Program-made: the position numbers and the translations under genes | Assembly (NCBI GenBank): GCA_016763665.1 | Contig: JAESTI010000319.1 | Coordinates: 1-6,860 of the forward strand | Length of the DNA stretch: 6,860 nt | Reading direction: 5' to 3' | Source: Bacteroidia bacterium | GTDB taxonomy: Bacteria; Bacteroidota; Bacteroidia; Flavobacteriales; NORP286 | Shown here: in pieces, positions 1 to 6,082 of the stretch | Layout of the letters: every line of letters starts with the position of its first letter | How positions within the stretch are numbered: the stretch's first letter is position 1 | Notes under the pieces: model-generated | The model's input: only the letters and a program-made list of their open reading frames with translations | What the model was told of the DNA's origin: nothing | Database searches by the model: none

Positions 1-747
1 AAATGGGTAAATATTGAAGGTGATCTACCAGATCTTCCTGTAAATTGGGCCTTGCTTCACCCCAAAAATTCTGAAGTTTGTTATATAGGAACCGATTTAG
101 GAGTTTTCTACACAACTAAAATAGATAGTGCTAACACTGTTTGGCAAACAAGTAATCAAGGGTTAGCAAACTTGAGGGTTGAAATGCTGAAAATGAGAAA
201 ATCGGATTTCACTGTTGTTGCTGCTACTCATGGCAGGGGATTATATACAGGACAAATTGATTCTACTGGGAGCAATTATGAAATCACCTGGCAGGAGCGA
301 GGTCCTAAAAATGTTGGAGGAAGAACCAGAACCATTATACAAGATCCAAATGATCCATCAGGGCAAACCTATTTGGTTGGAAGTGTTTCAGGAGGATTGT
401 GGAAAACGGAAAATATCAATTACAAAGAAGAGGATTATGATGAGCAACCTGAAGATTCTATTCCTGATGTGCAAGCTTTTAGTTTGAACTTAAAATCCGC
501 TAATCCTTTTAAAGATAAACTCGATATTGAGTACGAGATATTGGAAACAGAAACGATCTCAATTCGAGCTTATAATCTACAAGGTCAAATAGTTGCCAAT
601 ATTATTGATGCTGAAACAAAGGAAAAAGGCATTTATTCCCTAACTTGGAACGCTCCTACTGATCTAAGAGTTGGATTATACTTTTTAGAGTTCAAGTATG
701 GAGATAAAGAAAATTCAGTTATCAAGATCGTTAAAGCTCGATGGTAA
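1..747 (+). CDS. C-terminal part of a secreted BNR/VPS10-type beta-propeller protein with T9SS type A sorting domain (5' end outside window)
   Basis: The frame is open from base 1 to the TAA at 745-747, giving 248 visible residues; the true start is upstream. Residues 1-85 look like the last blades of a sortilin/BNR-type propeller: the pattern W..I.GDLPDLPVN, then YIGTDLGVFYT (about 28-38), then AATHGRGLYT (about 75-84). Residues about 97-135 contain WQERGPKNVGGRTRT and GSVSGGLWKT, a segment more usual near the N-terminus of such proteins. An acidic linker (KEEDYDEQPEDS) leads to a C-terminal domain of about 85 residues with AYNLQGQIV, GIYSLTWNA, GLYFLEF and a final IKIVKAR. That is the usual form of a T9SS type A sorting domain, which targets proteins across the outer membrane and is normally cleaved. 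By inference the protein is secreted or cell-surface; its catalytic or binding role cannot be judged from this fragment. A hairpin repeat follows 44 bp after the stop. Confidence 0.85.
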   Translation, partial: KWVNIEGDLPDLPVNWALLHPKNSEVCYIGTDLGVFYTTKIDSANTVWQTSNQGLANLRVEMLKMRKSDFTVVAATHGRGLYTGQIDSTGSNYEITWQERGPKNVGGRTRTIIQDPNDPSGQTYLVGSVSGGLWKTENINYKEEDYDEQPEDSIPDVQAFSLNLKSANPFKDKLDIEYEILETETISIRAYNLQGQIVANIIDAETKEKGIYSLTWNAPTDLRVGLYFLEFKYGDKENSVIKIVKARW

Positions 748-791
748 TTTATGCGTTTCCCAATTGAACTTGTATATTGCTGAAAACCAAA

Positions 792-849
792 GTCATGTTG
801 AGCGGAGTCGAAACATTGACCGGAAGATTTCGACTCCGCTCAATCTGAC
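792..849. repeat. Intergenic hairpin repeat with ~22-bp arms
   Basis: The arm ttgagcggagtcgaaa (798-813) is the perfect reverse complement of 828-843, with a 14-base loop. Pairing extends outward through one G-T wobble (797/844) and one mismatch (796/845) to 792-795 with 846-849. The arms are far richer in G+C than the surroundings. Short intergenic palindromes built on this GAGCGGAGTCGAAA core are familiar to me from Bacteroidota genomes, so I read it as a dispersed repeat. It lies after the stop of the secreted protein gene and could block or end transcription. No T-run follows on either strand, so it is not a classical intrinsic terminator. Confidence 0.8.
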
Positions 850-895
850 GCGATCCAGTAGTTACGTTTTCAATTGGCCAACAGGTTAATAATTT

Positions 896-2245
896 ATGTC
901 TGCAATTCTTATTAAAAATGCTTTTATCGTAAACGAAGGAGATATCTTTAAAGGGGATGTTCTCATTACTGATGGAAGGATTACCGAAATTACCGAGAAC
1001 ACTGAAAATTTATCAAATGCCGATGATACCAAGATCATTAATGCTGATGGGAAATACTTAATTCCAGGAATAATTGATGATCAGGTTCATTTTCGAGAAC
1101 CGGGATTTACCCACAAAGCTGAAATATATACCGAAGCAAAGGCAGGTATAGCAGGAGGCGTTACTTCCTTCATGGAAATGCCGAATACCAATCCTCAAGC
1201 ATTAACCCAGGAATTGTTAGAGGAAAAATATCAAATAGGCGCAGAGAGAGCACTAGCCAATTACTCTTTCTTCATGGGTGCCTCGAATGATAATATTGAT
1301 GAGGTTCTAAAAACTGATCCTGAAAATGTTTGTGGCCTGAAAATTTTCATGGGTTCCTCAACCGGAGATATGCTGGTGGATGATCTCTCTGTACTACAAA
1401 ATATCTTTTCCAGAACCAACATGTTGATCGCTGTTCATTGTGAAGATGAAGAAACCGTAAAACGAAATTTTAGTGATGCCAAGGAAAAATATGGTGAGGA
1501 TATTCCAATATCCCAACATCCAATTATTAGGAACGAAGAAGCATGTTATAAATCCTCAAGTTTGGCTATTGAATTGGCCAAAAGATATAATGCAAGACTT
1601 CACATTCTACACATCTCAACCGAAAAAGAAATTGAACTGTTCGATAACAGTATTCCTTTGGAAGAAAAACGAATAACTTCAGAAGCATGTGTGCATCACC
1701 TTTGGTTTGATGCTGATGATTATGAAAAACTGGGAACACAAATTAAATGTAATCCGGCTATTAAAGAAAAATCTAATAAAGAAGCCATTCTAAAAGCATT
1801 GTTAGAAGATAAAATTGACATTATCGCTACTGATCATGCGCCACATACCTGGGATGAAAAACAAAATAAATATGAAACTTGTCCAGCAGGAGTTCCATTG
1901 ATCCAGCATTCTTTAAATACAATGTTGGAATTTTATCACCAAAATAAAATTACGTTGGAAAAAATTGTTGAGAAAATGTGTCATGCTCCGGCAAATTGTT
2001 TTCAGGTTAAGGACCGGGGATTTATTCGCAAAGGTTATTGGGCTGATCTTGTTTTAGTTGATTTAGACGATTCATGGAAAGTTGAAAAGGACAACCTATT
2101 GTATAAATGTAATTGGTCACCGTTTGAAGGTTATGAGTTTAAATCAAAAGTCACCCACACATTTGTAAATGGAAATATGGTTTATGAAAATGGGAATTTT
2201 GAAGAATCAATAAAAGGAAAAAGGTTACAATTTGAAAGATTTTGA
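896..2245 (+). CDS. pyrC: Dihydroorotase (amidohydrolase superfamily, pyrimidine biosynthesis)
   Basis: This 449-residue cytoplasmic enzyme catalyses the reversible cyclisation of N-carbamoyl-aspartate to dihydroorotate, the third step of UMP synthesis. Visible amidohydrolase landmarks are PGIIDDQVHFREPG (57-70; metal ligand H65 and substrate-binding R67), MPNTNP (95-100), GLKIFMGSSTG (147-157; K149 is a candidate carboxylated bridging lysine), VHCED (H181), LHILHIST (H236, H239), ATDHAPH (311-317; catalytic D313) and the C-terminal GYWADLVLVD typical of the small beta domain. The usual first ligand of the HxH motif is glutamine (Q63). I recall the same DDQVHFREPG string in other Bacteroidota dihydroorotases, including one from Porphyromonas gingivalis, so this is probably a lineage trait. 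Related alternatives are allantoinase and hydantoinase; the family resemblance favours dihydroorotase. ATG 896 is preceded by the AT-rich taataattt with no Shine-Dalgarno. TACGTTTT (863-870) is an imperfect match to a -7 box. Confidence 0.93.
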   Translation: MSAILIKNAFIVNEGDIFKGDVLITDGRITEITENTENLSNADDTKIINADGKYLIPGIIDDQVHFREPGFTHKAEIYTEAKAGIAGGVTSFMEMPNTNPQALTQELLEEKYQIGAERALANYSFFMGASNDNIDEVLKTDPENVCGLKIFMGSSTGDMLVDDLSVLQNIFSRTNMLIAVHCEDEETVKRNFSDAKEKYGEDIPISQHPIIRNEEACYKSSSLAIELAKRYNARLHILHISTEKEIELFDNSIPLEEKRITSEACVHHLWFDADDYEKLGTQIKCNPAIKEKSNKEAILKALLEDKIDIIATDHAPHTWDEKQNKYETCPAGVPLIQHSLNTMLEFYHQNKITLEKIVEKMCHAPANCFQVKDRGFIRKGYWADLVLVDLDDSWKVEKDNLLYKCNWSPFEGYEFKSKVTHTFVNGNMVYENGNFEESIKGKRLQFERF

Positions 2246-2260
2246 AAATTTATTTATTTA

Positions 2261-2357
2261 ATAATAGTACACTGATATAACTGATGGTTATGATTTTTTA
2301 AGATTCATATTTATCAGTGTTGATCATATTTAATCATAATAATCAGCGTACTATTAT
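2261..2357. repeat. 97-bp palindromic intergenic element (MITE/REP-like)
   Basis: The ends form an inverted repeat: ataatagtacactgat (2261-2276) pairs with atcagcgtactattat (2342-2357) at 15 of 16 positions, the only mismatch being 2271/2347. Inside, ttatgatt (2288-2295) pairs with aatcataa (2332-2339). In addition acactgata (2270-2278) has its reverse complement tatcagtgt at 2312-2320, an alternative fold. There is no ORF inside and no clear target-site duplication. The motif set atcagtgt, aatcataataatcagcg, gtactatta resembles short dispersed repeats I associate with Bacteroidota intergenic regions (memory, not searched). The right end lies 23 bp before the downstream ATG, so any promoter of that gene must be in or beside the element. 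Confidence 0.7.
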
Positions 2358-2380
2358 ATCTATTGATAAAAAATACAATA

Positions 2381-3589
2381 ATGGAATTCGAATCAAAGTG
2401 TATTCACAGTGGGGAATTAAACGATCAAAATAATGCTCATATCCCTCCAATTTATTCCACATCAACATTTAAATTTAATTCTGCGGAAGAAGGTGTAAAA
2501 GCATTTTTAGGCGAAAATGATAATTACATTTATTCAAGATGGGATAATCCAACTGTTAATACCACTGCAAAGAAAATAGCTGAACTGGAGGCATTTAATC
2601 TTAATGATGAAAATGGTAACCCTCTTCAACTATATGGTAAAATGTTCAGCTCCGGAATGGGAGCTATTTCTACTTTGTTGTTTTCCTTACTGAAAAATGG
2701 CGATAAAATTCTTACGCATGGAACCATCTATGGCGGTAGCGCTGAACTCATGGATAAGATATTGCCAAAGTCAGGAATCACTCGTAAAAACCTTGAATTA
2801 AAAGATTTGAATTTGGTTGAGGAAACCATTAAGAACGACTCTTCCATTAAGCTTCTGTACTTTGAAACACCTGCCAATCCAACAATAGACTGTTACAATA
2901 TTGAAGGTTTGTGCAGTATTGCAAAAAATTACAACATTAAAGTTGTCATTGACAATACTTTTTGCTCACCTTATTTGCAACAACCCTTTAAATATGGTGT
3001 TGACTTTTCTCTTCACTCAACTACCAAATATTTGAATGGACACGGAACTGCTATTGGAGGGGTTGTAATAGGTAAGGATATTGATTTCATGCAAAATGAA
3101 CTTCAAACCACATTTAAATTAATTGGAGCAAGCCTTAGTCCTTTTGATGCTTGGTTAGTATTTAACGGAATAAATACACTTTCGCTAAGAATGGAAAAAC
3201 ACAGCAATAATGCATTAGCCATAGCTGCGTTTTTAGAGAAACACCCAAAAGTATCCAAAGTAAATTATCTCGGTTTAGATTCCAATCCTCAACATGAATT
3301 GGCTAAAAAGCAAATGAAACTATTTGGAGGAATGATCAGTTTTGAATTAACAAATGGATTTGATGCTGGAGCCAAGATGATGGATAACATTAAATTCTGT
3401 ACACTTGCCGCATCTTTGGGAACATTAGACACTTTGATACTTCATCCTGCGTCCATGTCGCACCTAGGAGTTGATAAAGAAATCCGTGAAGAGCATGGTA
3501 TTACAGATAGCTTAATACGACTATCCGTTGGAATAGAAAATGTGAATGATATTATTGAAGATCTGGAGCAGGCGTTAAACTCATGCTAG
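2381..3589 (+). CDS. PLP-dependent Cys/Met metabolism enzyme (cystathionine gamma-synthase / O-acetylhomoserine sulfhydrylase / methionine gamma-lyase family)
   Basis: This 402-residue fold-type I PLP enzyme is of typical length for the trans-sulfuration family. Visible landmarks are the phosphate-binding YSRWDNPT (51-58), FSSGMGAI (89-96), the cofactor-stacking tyrosine in TIYGGS (Y117), FETPANPT (161-168), the pyridine-nitrogen aspartate in VVIDNTF (D191), the Schiff-base lysine in HSTTKYLNGHG (K216), LAASLGTLDTLILHPASMSH (342-361) and the substrate-carboxylate arginine in LIRLSVGIE (R380). The residue two after Y117 is glycine, where classical methionine gamma-lyases have a cysteine (YGCT), so a lyase call is not safe. 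The acceptor and thiol substrates cannot be fixed from sequence. An upstream in-frame ATT (2363) would add MIKNTI, but the ATG at 2381 fits the family N-terminus (ESKCIHSGE). The stop overlaps that of the convergent gene. No SAM riboswitch is evident upstream. Confidence 0.88.
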   Translation: MEFESKCIHSGELNDQNNAHIPPIYSTSTFKFNSAEEGVKAFLGENDNYIYSRWDNPTVNTTAKKIAELEAFNLNDENGNPLQLYGKMFSSGMGAISTLLFSLLKNGDKILTHGTIYGGSAELMDKILPKSGITRKNLELKDLNLVEETIKNDSSIKLLYFETPANPTIDCYNIEGLCSIAKNYNIKVVIDNTFCSPYLQQPFKYGVDFSLHSTTKYLNGHGTAIGGVVIGKDIDFMQNELQTTFKLIGASLSPFDAWLVFNGINTLSLRMEKHSNNALAIAAFLEKHPKVSKVNYLGLDSNPQHELAKKQMKLFGGMISFELTNGFDAGAKMMDNIKFCTLAASLGTLDTLILHPASMSHLGVDKEIREEHGITDSLIRLSVGIENVNDIIEDLEQALNSC

Positions 3590-4236
3590 TTACTACTTCT
3601 ACTTTCAAAGAATTTACCTATAGGATCATTTAATACAATAAAGCCAAGATAACCAATTCCAATCCCCACTAAACCCCCTAACATCGAGTTATTAACTTTT
3701 TTGTTACCTGCTTTTCTCATATACCCTGTAACATAGTTTTCGTTACAAAGATCAAAACAATAGGAAAGCTGCTGTTTTGAAAGACATGGCGCATGCATTT
3801 CTGAAACTGTAGCAAAAATGAGTGGTGGAATAGGAGCATACCTTACATCACCAAGTACTCCTCCTAAAAAACCTACAGCCATACCCCAGTAAAAATTACT
3901 TCCAGCTTTATAATACTGCTTGGCATCCTGCATACCACTAATTTCCATTCTTTTATCTTCAGGTTCTTGTGCAAACGGGTCATTTGGGTCTTTTTTGTAT
4001 AGGATCTTATAATCACTGTTCTCATAAGTAACCATATAAACTTTTTCGGTGGGAATCATTTTGGCAGCCCCATCCTGTTTGTCGAACTTCTTGTACTTAA
4101 CAAACTCATCATTTATTTCCAGCACCTTTGACTCAATTATTTTTGCATTCATGAGTAATATTTTATCCTGAGCAAGTGTACTCACAAAGAAAAATAGCAG
4201 GATAATAGATGGAAGTATAGTTTTGAAAGTTTTCAT
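3586..4236 (-). CDS. Exported protein with glycine-rich membrane segments, function unknown (paralogue of the 6209-6826 gene)
   Basis: I do not recognise a named family in this 216-residue protein. Residues 1-22 form a signal peptide (MKTFK, hydrophobic IILLFFFVST, LAQ then D). Residues 23-80 form a small beta-rich domain: QDKILLMN, ESKVLEINDEFVKYKK, MIPTEKVYMVTYEN. A polar linker (about 82-105) leads to DAKQYYKAGSNF, a glycine-rich hydrophobic stretch (about 116-130), a segment with C151, C160 and C164, then GYMRKAGNKKVNNS and a second glycine-rich hydrophobic stretch (about 186-202). The domain order and several motifs match the 6209-6826 product (KVLE, VKYKK, YEN, GY..KA..KK...S.LGG). It is probably envelope-located; by inference the hydrophobic segments could insert in a membrane as a hairpin. 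A good promoter lies 31 bp upstream of the ATG, so it can be transcribed alone. It converges on the PLP enzyme gene with a 4-bp overlap. Confidence 0.75.
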   Translation of the reverse strand: MKTFKTILPSIILLFFFVSTLAQDKILLMNAKIIESKVLEINDEFVKYKKFDKQDGAAKMIPTEKVYMVTYENSDYKILYKKDPNDPFAQEPEDKRMEISGMQDAKQYYKAGSNFYWGMAVGFLGGVLGDVRYAPIPPLIFATVSEMHAPCLSKQQLSYCFDLCNENYVTGYMRKAGNKKVNNSMLGGLVGIGIGYLGFIVLNDPIGKFFESRSSN

Positions 4237-4267
4237 AAGCTGCTTATTTATGAAGTAAATAGGATAT

Positions 4268-4297
4268 CAAAATTATCATAATATTTGAATTAACAAA
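4268..4297 (-). promoter_or_regulatory. Bacteroidota-type promoter for the 3586-4236 gene
   Basis: Read on the minus strand, TTTG (4297-4294) is followed after 18 bases by TAATTTTG (4275-4268). This matches the primary sigma consensus of Bacteroidota, a TTTG/TTG -33 element and a TAnnTTTG -7 element separated by roughly 17-23 bases. The -7 box ends 31 bp before the ATG at 4236, implying a short leader of roughly 25 bases. A second TAATTTTG (4301-4294) overlaps the -33 element and could be an alternative -7 box. Confidence 0.6.
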
Positions 4298-4338
4298 ATT
4301 AATTTCCAAAAAATCTATATTAGATTAATATAATTCGG

Positions 4339-5124
4339 TTATTCTTGTGCGGGTATATAAACGTTTCTTCGATGTTTTGGTTGTGTTTTCTTTCTACCAA
4401 GCACATATCCAATATTAAATCCAAATGAAATCTTATAATGTTTGAAGATTGGATGAGTATCCCAATAAAAGAACTTATCCTCATCTTTCCACATATACTT
4501 ATGAATGGTTAGATTATTATAGATGATATTATATCTATAACCTATTCCTGAAAAAATATCTATTACTAATTTATCAAAAATGGAATATTTCAACCCTGAA
4601 ATAACACTTAGGTTAAAATAACTTGCCCTGGTAAAAATATTAGCCCAATTATAGCTATGCATACTTATGATCGCACTTGCAAAAGAAACATGAGGGCCTA
4701 TATATAATCCTTGCGGGTATCCTTGTCTTCTGGTAAGCGCTTCTTCAAAAAGAAAAAACCTATATGAAAGCTGACCTCGTATTCCTCTTACCACAACATC
4801 ATTAGCAAATGTATCACCTGGAATACTATCAAGTTTATCAAACATATATATCAATAAACTTTTGCCTAAATAAGAAACACCCATTGTAACAGATTTATCA
4901 TGTGCTACCGGTGTTTCATAAACCATTCTATACTCACCGGTAAATGGTATTTGACTCATTAATGGTGCAATTGGATTACTGTAAACAACCGAAATTGGCT
5001 TCGGTAAAGAATCCAATACAAACTTATTATCGCCAAAAAATAACTTGTTTTGAGATATGCCGAATAATGGAATTAAAAGAAGAAGAAATAATAATGTGGT
5101 ATTTCGCTTGAGCCTATTCACCAA
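4339..5124 (-). CDS. Probable outer-membrane beta-barrel protein, function unknown
   Basis: This 261-residue product begins with a signal peptide (RLKRNTT, then hydrophobic LLFLLLLIPLFGISQ, cleavage expected near residue 25). The rest alternates polar and aromatic/hydrophobic residues as in a small beta barrel: NPIAPLMSQIPFTGEYRMVYETP (split across 50-72), VTMGVSYLGKSLL, GIRGQLSYRFFLF, GLYIGPHVSFAS, YFNLSVISGLKYSIF, LVIDIFSGIGYRYN and ISFGFNIGYVLG. NPIAPL, the GPHVSF strand and the GIGYRY strand resemble DUF3575-like barrels of Bacteroidota; this is resemblance, not proof. A basic tail (RKKTQPKHRRN) follows the last strand. There is no ATG in a suitable place: adjacent TTG (5124-5122) and GTG (5121-5119) codons are the candidates, and an in-frame TAA three codons before the TTG prevents a longer start. 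The intrinsic terminator of the upstream gene lies about 20 bp before the start, with no strong promoter between. Confidence 0.72.
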   Translation of the reverse strand: MVNRLKRNTTLLFLLLLIPLFGISQNKLFFGDNKFVLDSLPKPISVVYSNPIAPLMSQIPFTGEYRMVYETPVAHDKSVTMGVSYLGKSLLIYMFDKLDSIPGDTFANDVVVRGIRGQLSYRFFLFEEALTRRQGYPQGLYIGPHVSFASAIISMHSYNWANIFTRASYFNLSVISGLKYSIFDKLVIDIFSGIGYRYNIIYNNLTIHKYMWKDEDKFFYWDTHPIFKHYKISFGFNIGYVLGRKKTQPKHRRNVYIPAQE

Positions 5125-5138
5125 GTAAATTTACAAAT

Positions 5139-5164
5139 AAAAAAAGGGAGCTATAAGCTCCCTT
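5139..5164 (-). terminator. Intrinsic terminator of the 5188-5966 gene
   Basis: The 9-bp perfect stem aagggagct (5144-5152) / agctccctt (5156-5164) has a 3-base loop. On the minus strand it is followed directly by a run of T (bases 5145-5139 are all A on the plus strand). It sits 23 bp beyond the stop at 5188 and points in that gene's direction. Reading the other way there is no T-run, so it works on the minus strand only. Confidence 0.85.
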
Positions 5165-5187
5165 GTAATTCTTTAGCTTCATTAAAG

Positions 5188-5619
5188 CTATTTGTTAAAC
5201 CGATTGGCAATATTTACAGTAATACCCATATTAAACATCGTTTCTTTAGCATTTAGGTTATCATCGGTTAATTTAGCTGAGTAAGCATATTGCATATGTA
5301 TCTTCGCCCACTTGTAACCAAACCTAAATGTCATAGCAGGTTCCATAAACAAATACATACTTTGATCTAACCCAAAGATATTTTCATTTATTAAGTCTTG
5401 TTCAGTATAACCACTAGTTTTGGGAGTACTAAATTTAATACCCACTAATCTTGTACTAACTATAAAATCCACATAATCATTACTAATTCCAATGCTTGGT
5501 TGAACAAAAAACTTCATGAAACCGACGGAATACAAATTTTGATAATCTAAGGTTTGATTTATGTTTCGGATGTAATTGTAAGTTATATTACCTAACCCCC
5601 CCCACCATACACTTCCCAA
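5188..5619 (-). CDS. 3' part of a frameshifted outer-membrane lipoprotein/beta-barrel gene
   Basis: This frame carries the C-terminal half of the protein whose N-terminal half is encoded at 5592-5966. Its nominal first codon is a TTG (5619-5617), and the first residues (GSVWW) are an out-of-frame reading of the other half, so it has no credible start of its own. Genuine sequence begins at the G8 tract: GGLGNITYNYI, followed by barrel-like strands GFMKFFVQPSIGIS, VDFIVSTRLVGIKF, MYLFMEPAMTFRFGYKWAKIHMQYAYS and ETMFNMGITVNIANRF at the end. The terminal aromatic-x-x pattern suits an outer-membrane barrel. Joining at nine G residues gives VYGGGGLGN and a protein of about 259 residues. By itself this half should not be made unless translation shifts frame at the tract. 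A strong intrinsic terminator follows. Confidence 0.6.
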   Translation of the reverse strand: MGSVWWGGLGNITYNYIRNINQTLDYQNLYSVGFMKFFVQPSIGISNDYVDFIVSTRLVGIKFSTPKTSGYTEQDLINENIFGLDQSMYLFMEPAMTFRFGYKWAKIHMQYAYSAKLTDDNLNAKETMFNMGITVNIANRFNK

Positions 5620-5966
5620 ATTGCATCATCACTTAAAGCACCAAAATATCCTCCGCCTAGTTCAACTAAACTACGATCATTAACATATTCATAATCGACA
5701 AAATCAAAACCATCATCATAGCTTCCCGTCCAACCTCCTGGTTTATAGTACCCATTTAACATAACGCCAATATTTTCAGTTACCGCATAAGCTCCCTGAA
5801 AGTTACTCGAACTGATCGTTCCTTTGATCTCGCCCTTTTCTTTAAATGTTGGTACATTCACCATGTTGGGTTTATACATAACTTTTGCACAACTGCTACT
5901 CAGTATTGCCAAAATTGACAATAAAAAGATCTGCCTTAACCAAGTAGAACTTTTCAGGATTTTCAT
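5592..5966 (-). CDS. 5' part of a frameshifted outer-membrane lipoprotein/beta-barrel gene
   Basis: The chosen start is ATG 5966 (MKILKSS). An upstream TTG at 6023 would add 19 residues, but the -7 promoter box lies inside that extension. Residues 1-25 are a signal sequence (LRQIFLLSILAILSSS) followed by C26, a plausible lipobox cysteine with serine at -3. The mature part reads AKVMYKPNMVNVPTFKEKGEIKG, split across 27-49, then FQGAYAVTENIGVMLNGYY (56-74) and LVELGGGYFGAL. This is the start of a Bacteroidota lipoprotein/barrel family that I recognise by its 'N.P.F.EKGE' and 'AYAVT.NIGVM.NG' motifs but cannot name. The frame ends at IWEVYGGGG then TAG (124 residues), directly after a run of eight G, while the rest of the barrel continues in another frame at 5188-5619. 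As sequenced, the product would be truncated near its middle. Confidence 0.65.
   Translation of the reverse strand: MKILKSSTWLRQIFLLSILAILSSSCAKVMYKPNMVNVPTFKEKGEIKGTISSSNFQGAYAVTENIGVMLNGYYKPGGWTGSYDDGFDFVDYEYVNDRSLVELGGGYFGALSDDAIWEVYGGGG
5596..5603 (-). repeat. G8 homopolymer at the frameshift junction
   Basis: Eight consecutive C on the plus strand (G on the coding strand) are preceded in coding order by GGT. With eight G the frame runs into TAG after GGGG. With nine (or six) it continues as GGLGNITYNY into the downstream frame. With seven it stops at TAA after VR. Tracts like this slip during replication and are also prone to sequencing error. Confidence 0.85.
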
Positions 5967-6008
5967 GATTATTTGATTTAATGAATAAGTTATTTTATAA
6001 GATAAGCA

Positions 6009-6038
6009 CAAATATAAAAGCAATTTAACAAAATGAAA
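6009..6038 (-). promoter_or_regulatory. Bacteroidota-type promoter for the split lipoprotein gene
   Basis: On the minus strand TATATTTG (6016-6009) is a perfect TAnnTTTG -7 box. At the same 18-base spacing as in the 4268-4297 promoter, TTTC (6038-6035) stands where TTTG is expected. The box lies 42 bp before ATG 5966, giving a leader of about 35 bases ending in the AT-rich aaatcaaataatc. It also shows that the upstream TTG at 6023 is unlikely to be the start. Confidence 0.55.
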
Positions 6039-6082
6039 CGAAAGCCTAATTGAAAAGTTACATTTCTTATTTTAATTCTTCT

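Noticed and set aside
215..487. 90-codon ORF inside the secreted protein gene
   Set aside because: It is an out-of-frame reading of the propeller and linker region, which has clear family motifs in the main frame.
698..889. 63-codon plus-strand ORF across the pyrC upstream gap
   Set aside because: It overlaps the end of the secreted protein gene and runs through the hairpin repeat; the translation shows no domain-like features.
748..895. Intrinsic terminator formed by the 792-849 hairpin
   Set aside because: Neither side is followed by a T-run, so I annotate it as a repeat rather than a terminator.
1473..1676. 67-codon ORF inside pyrC
   Set aside because: It is an alternative frame of a well-supported gene, with no credible protein features.
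2246..2380. SAM or other sulfur-related riboswitch before the PLP enzyme
   Set aside because: The gap is occupied by the AT-rich palindromic element; I see no SAM-type conserved core and no terminator/antiterminator arrangement.
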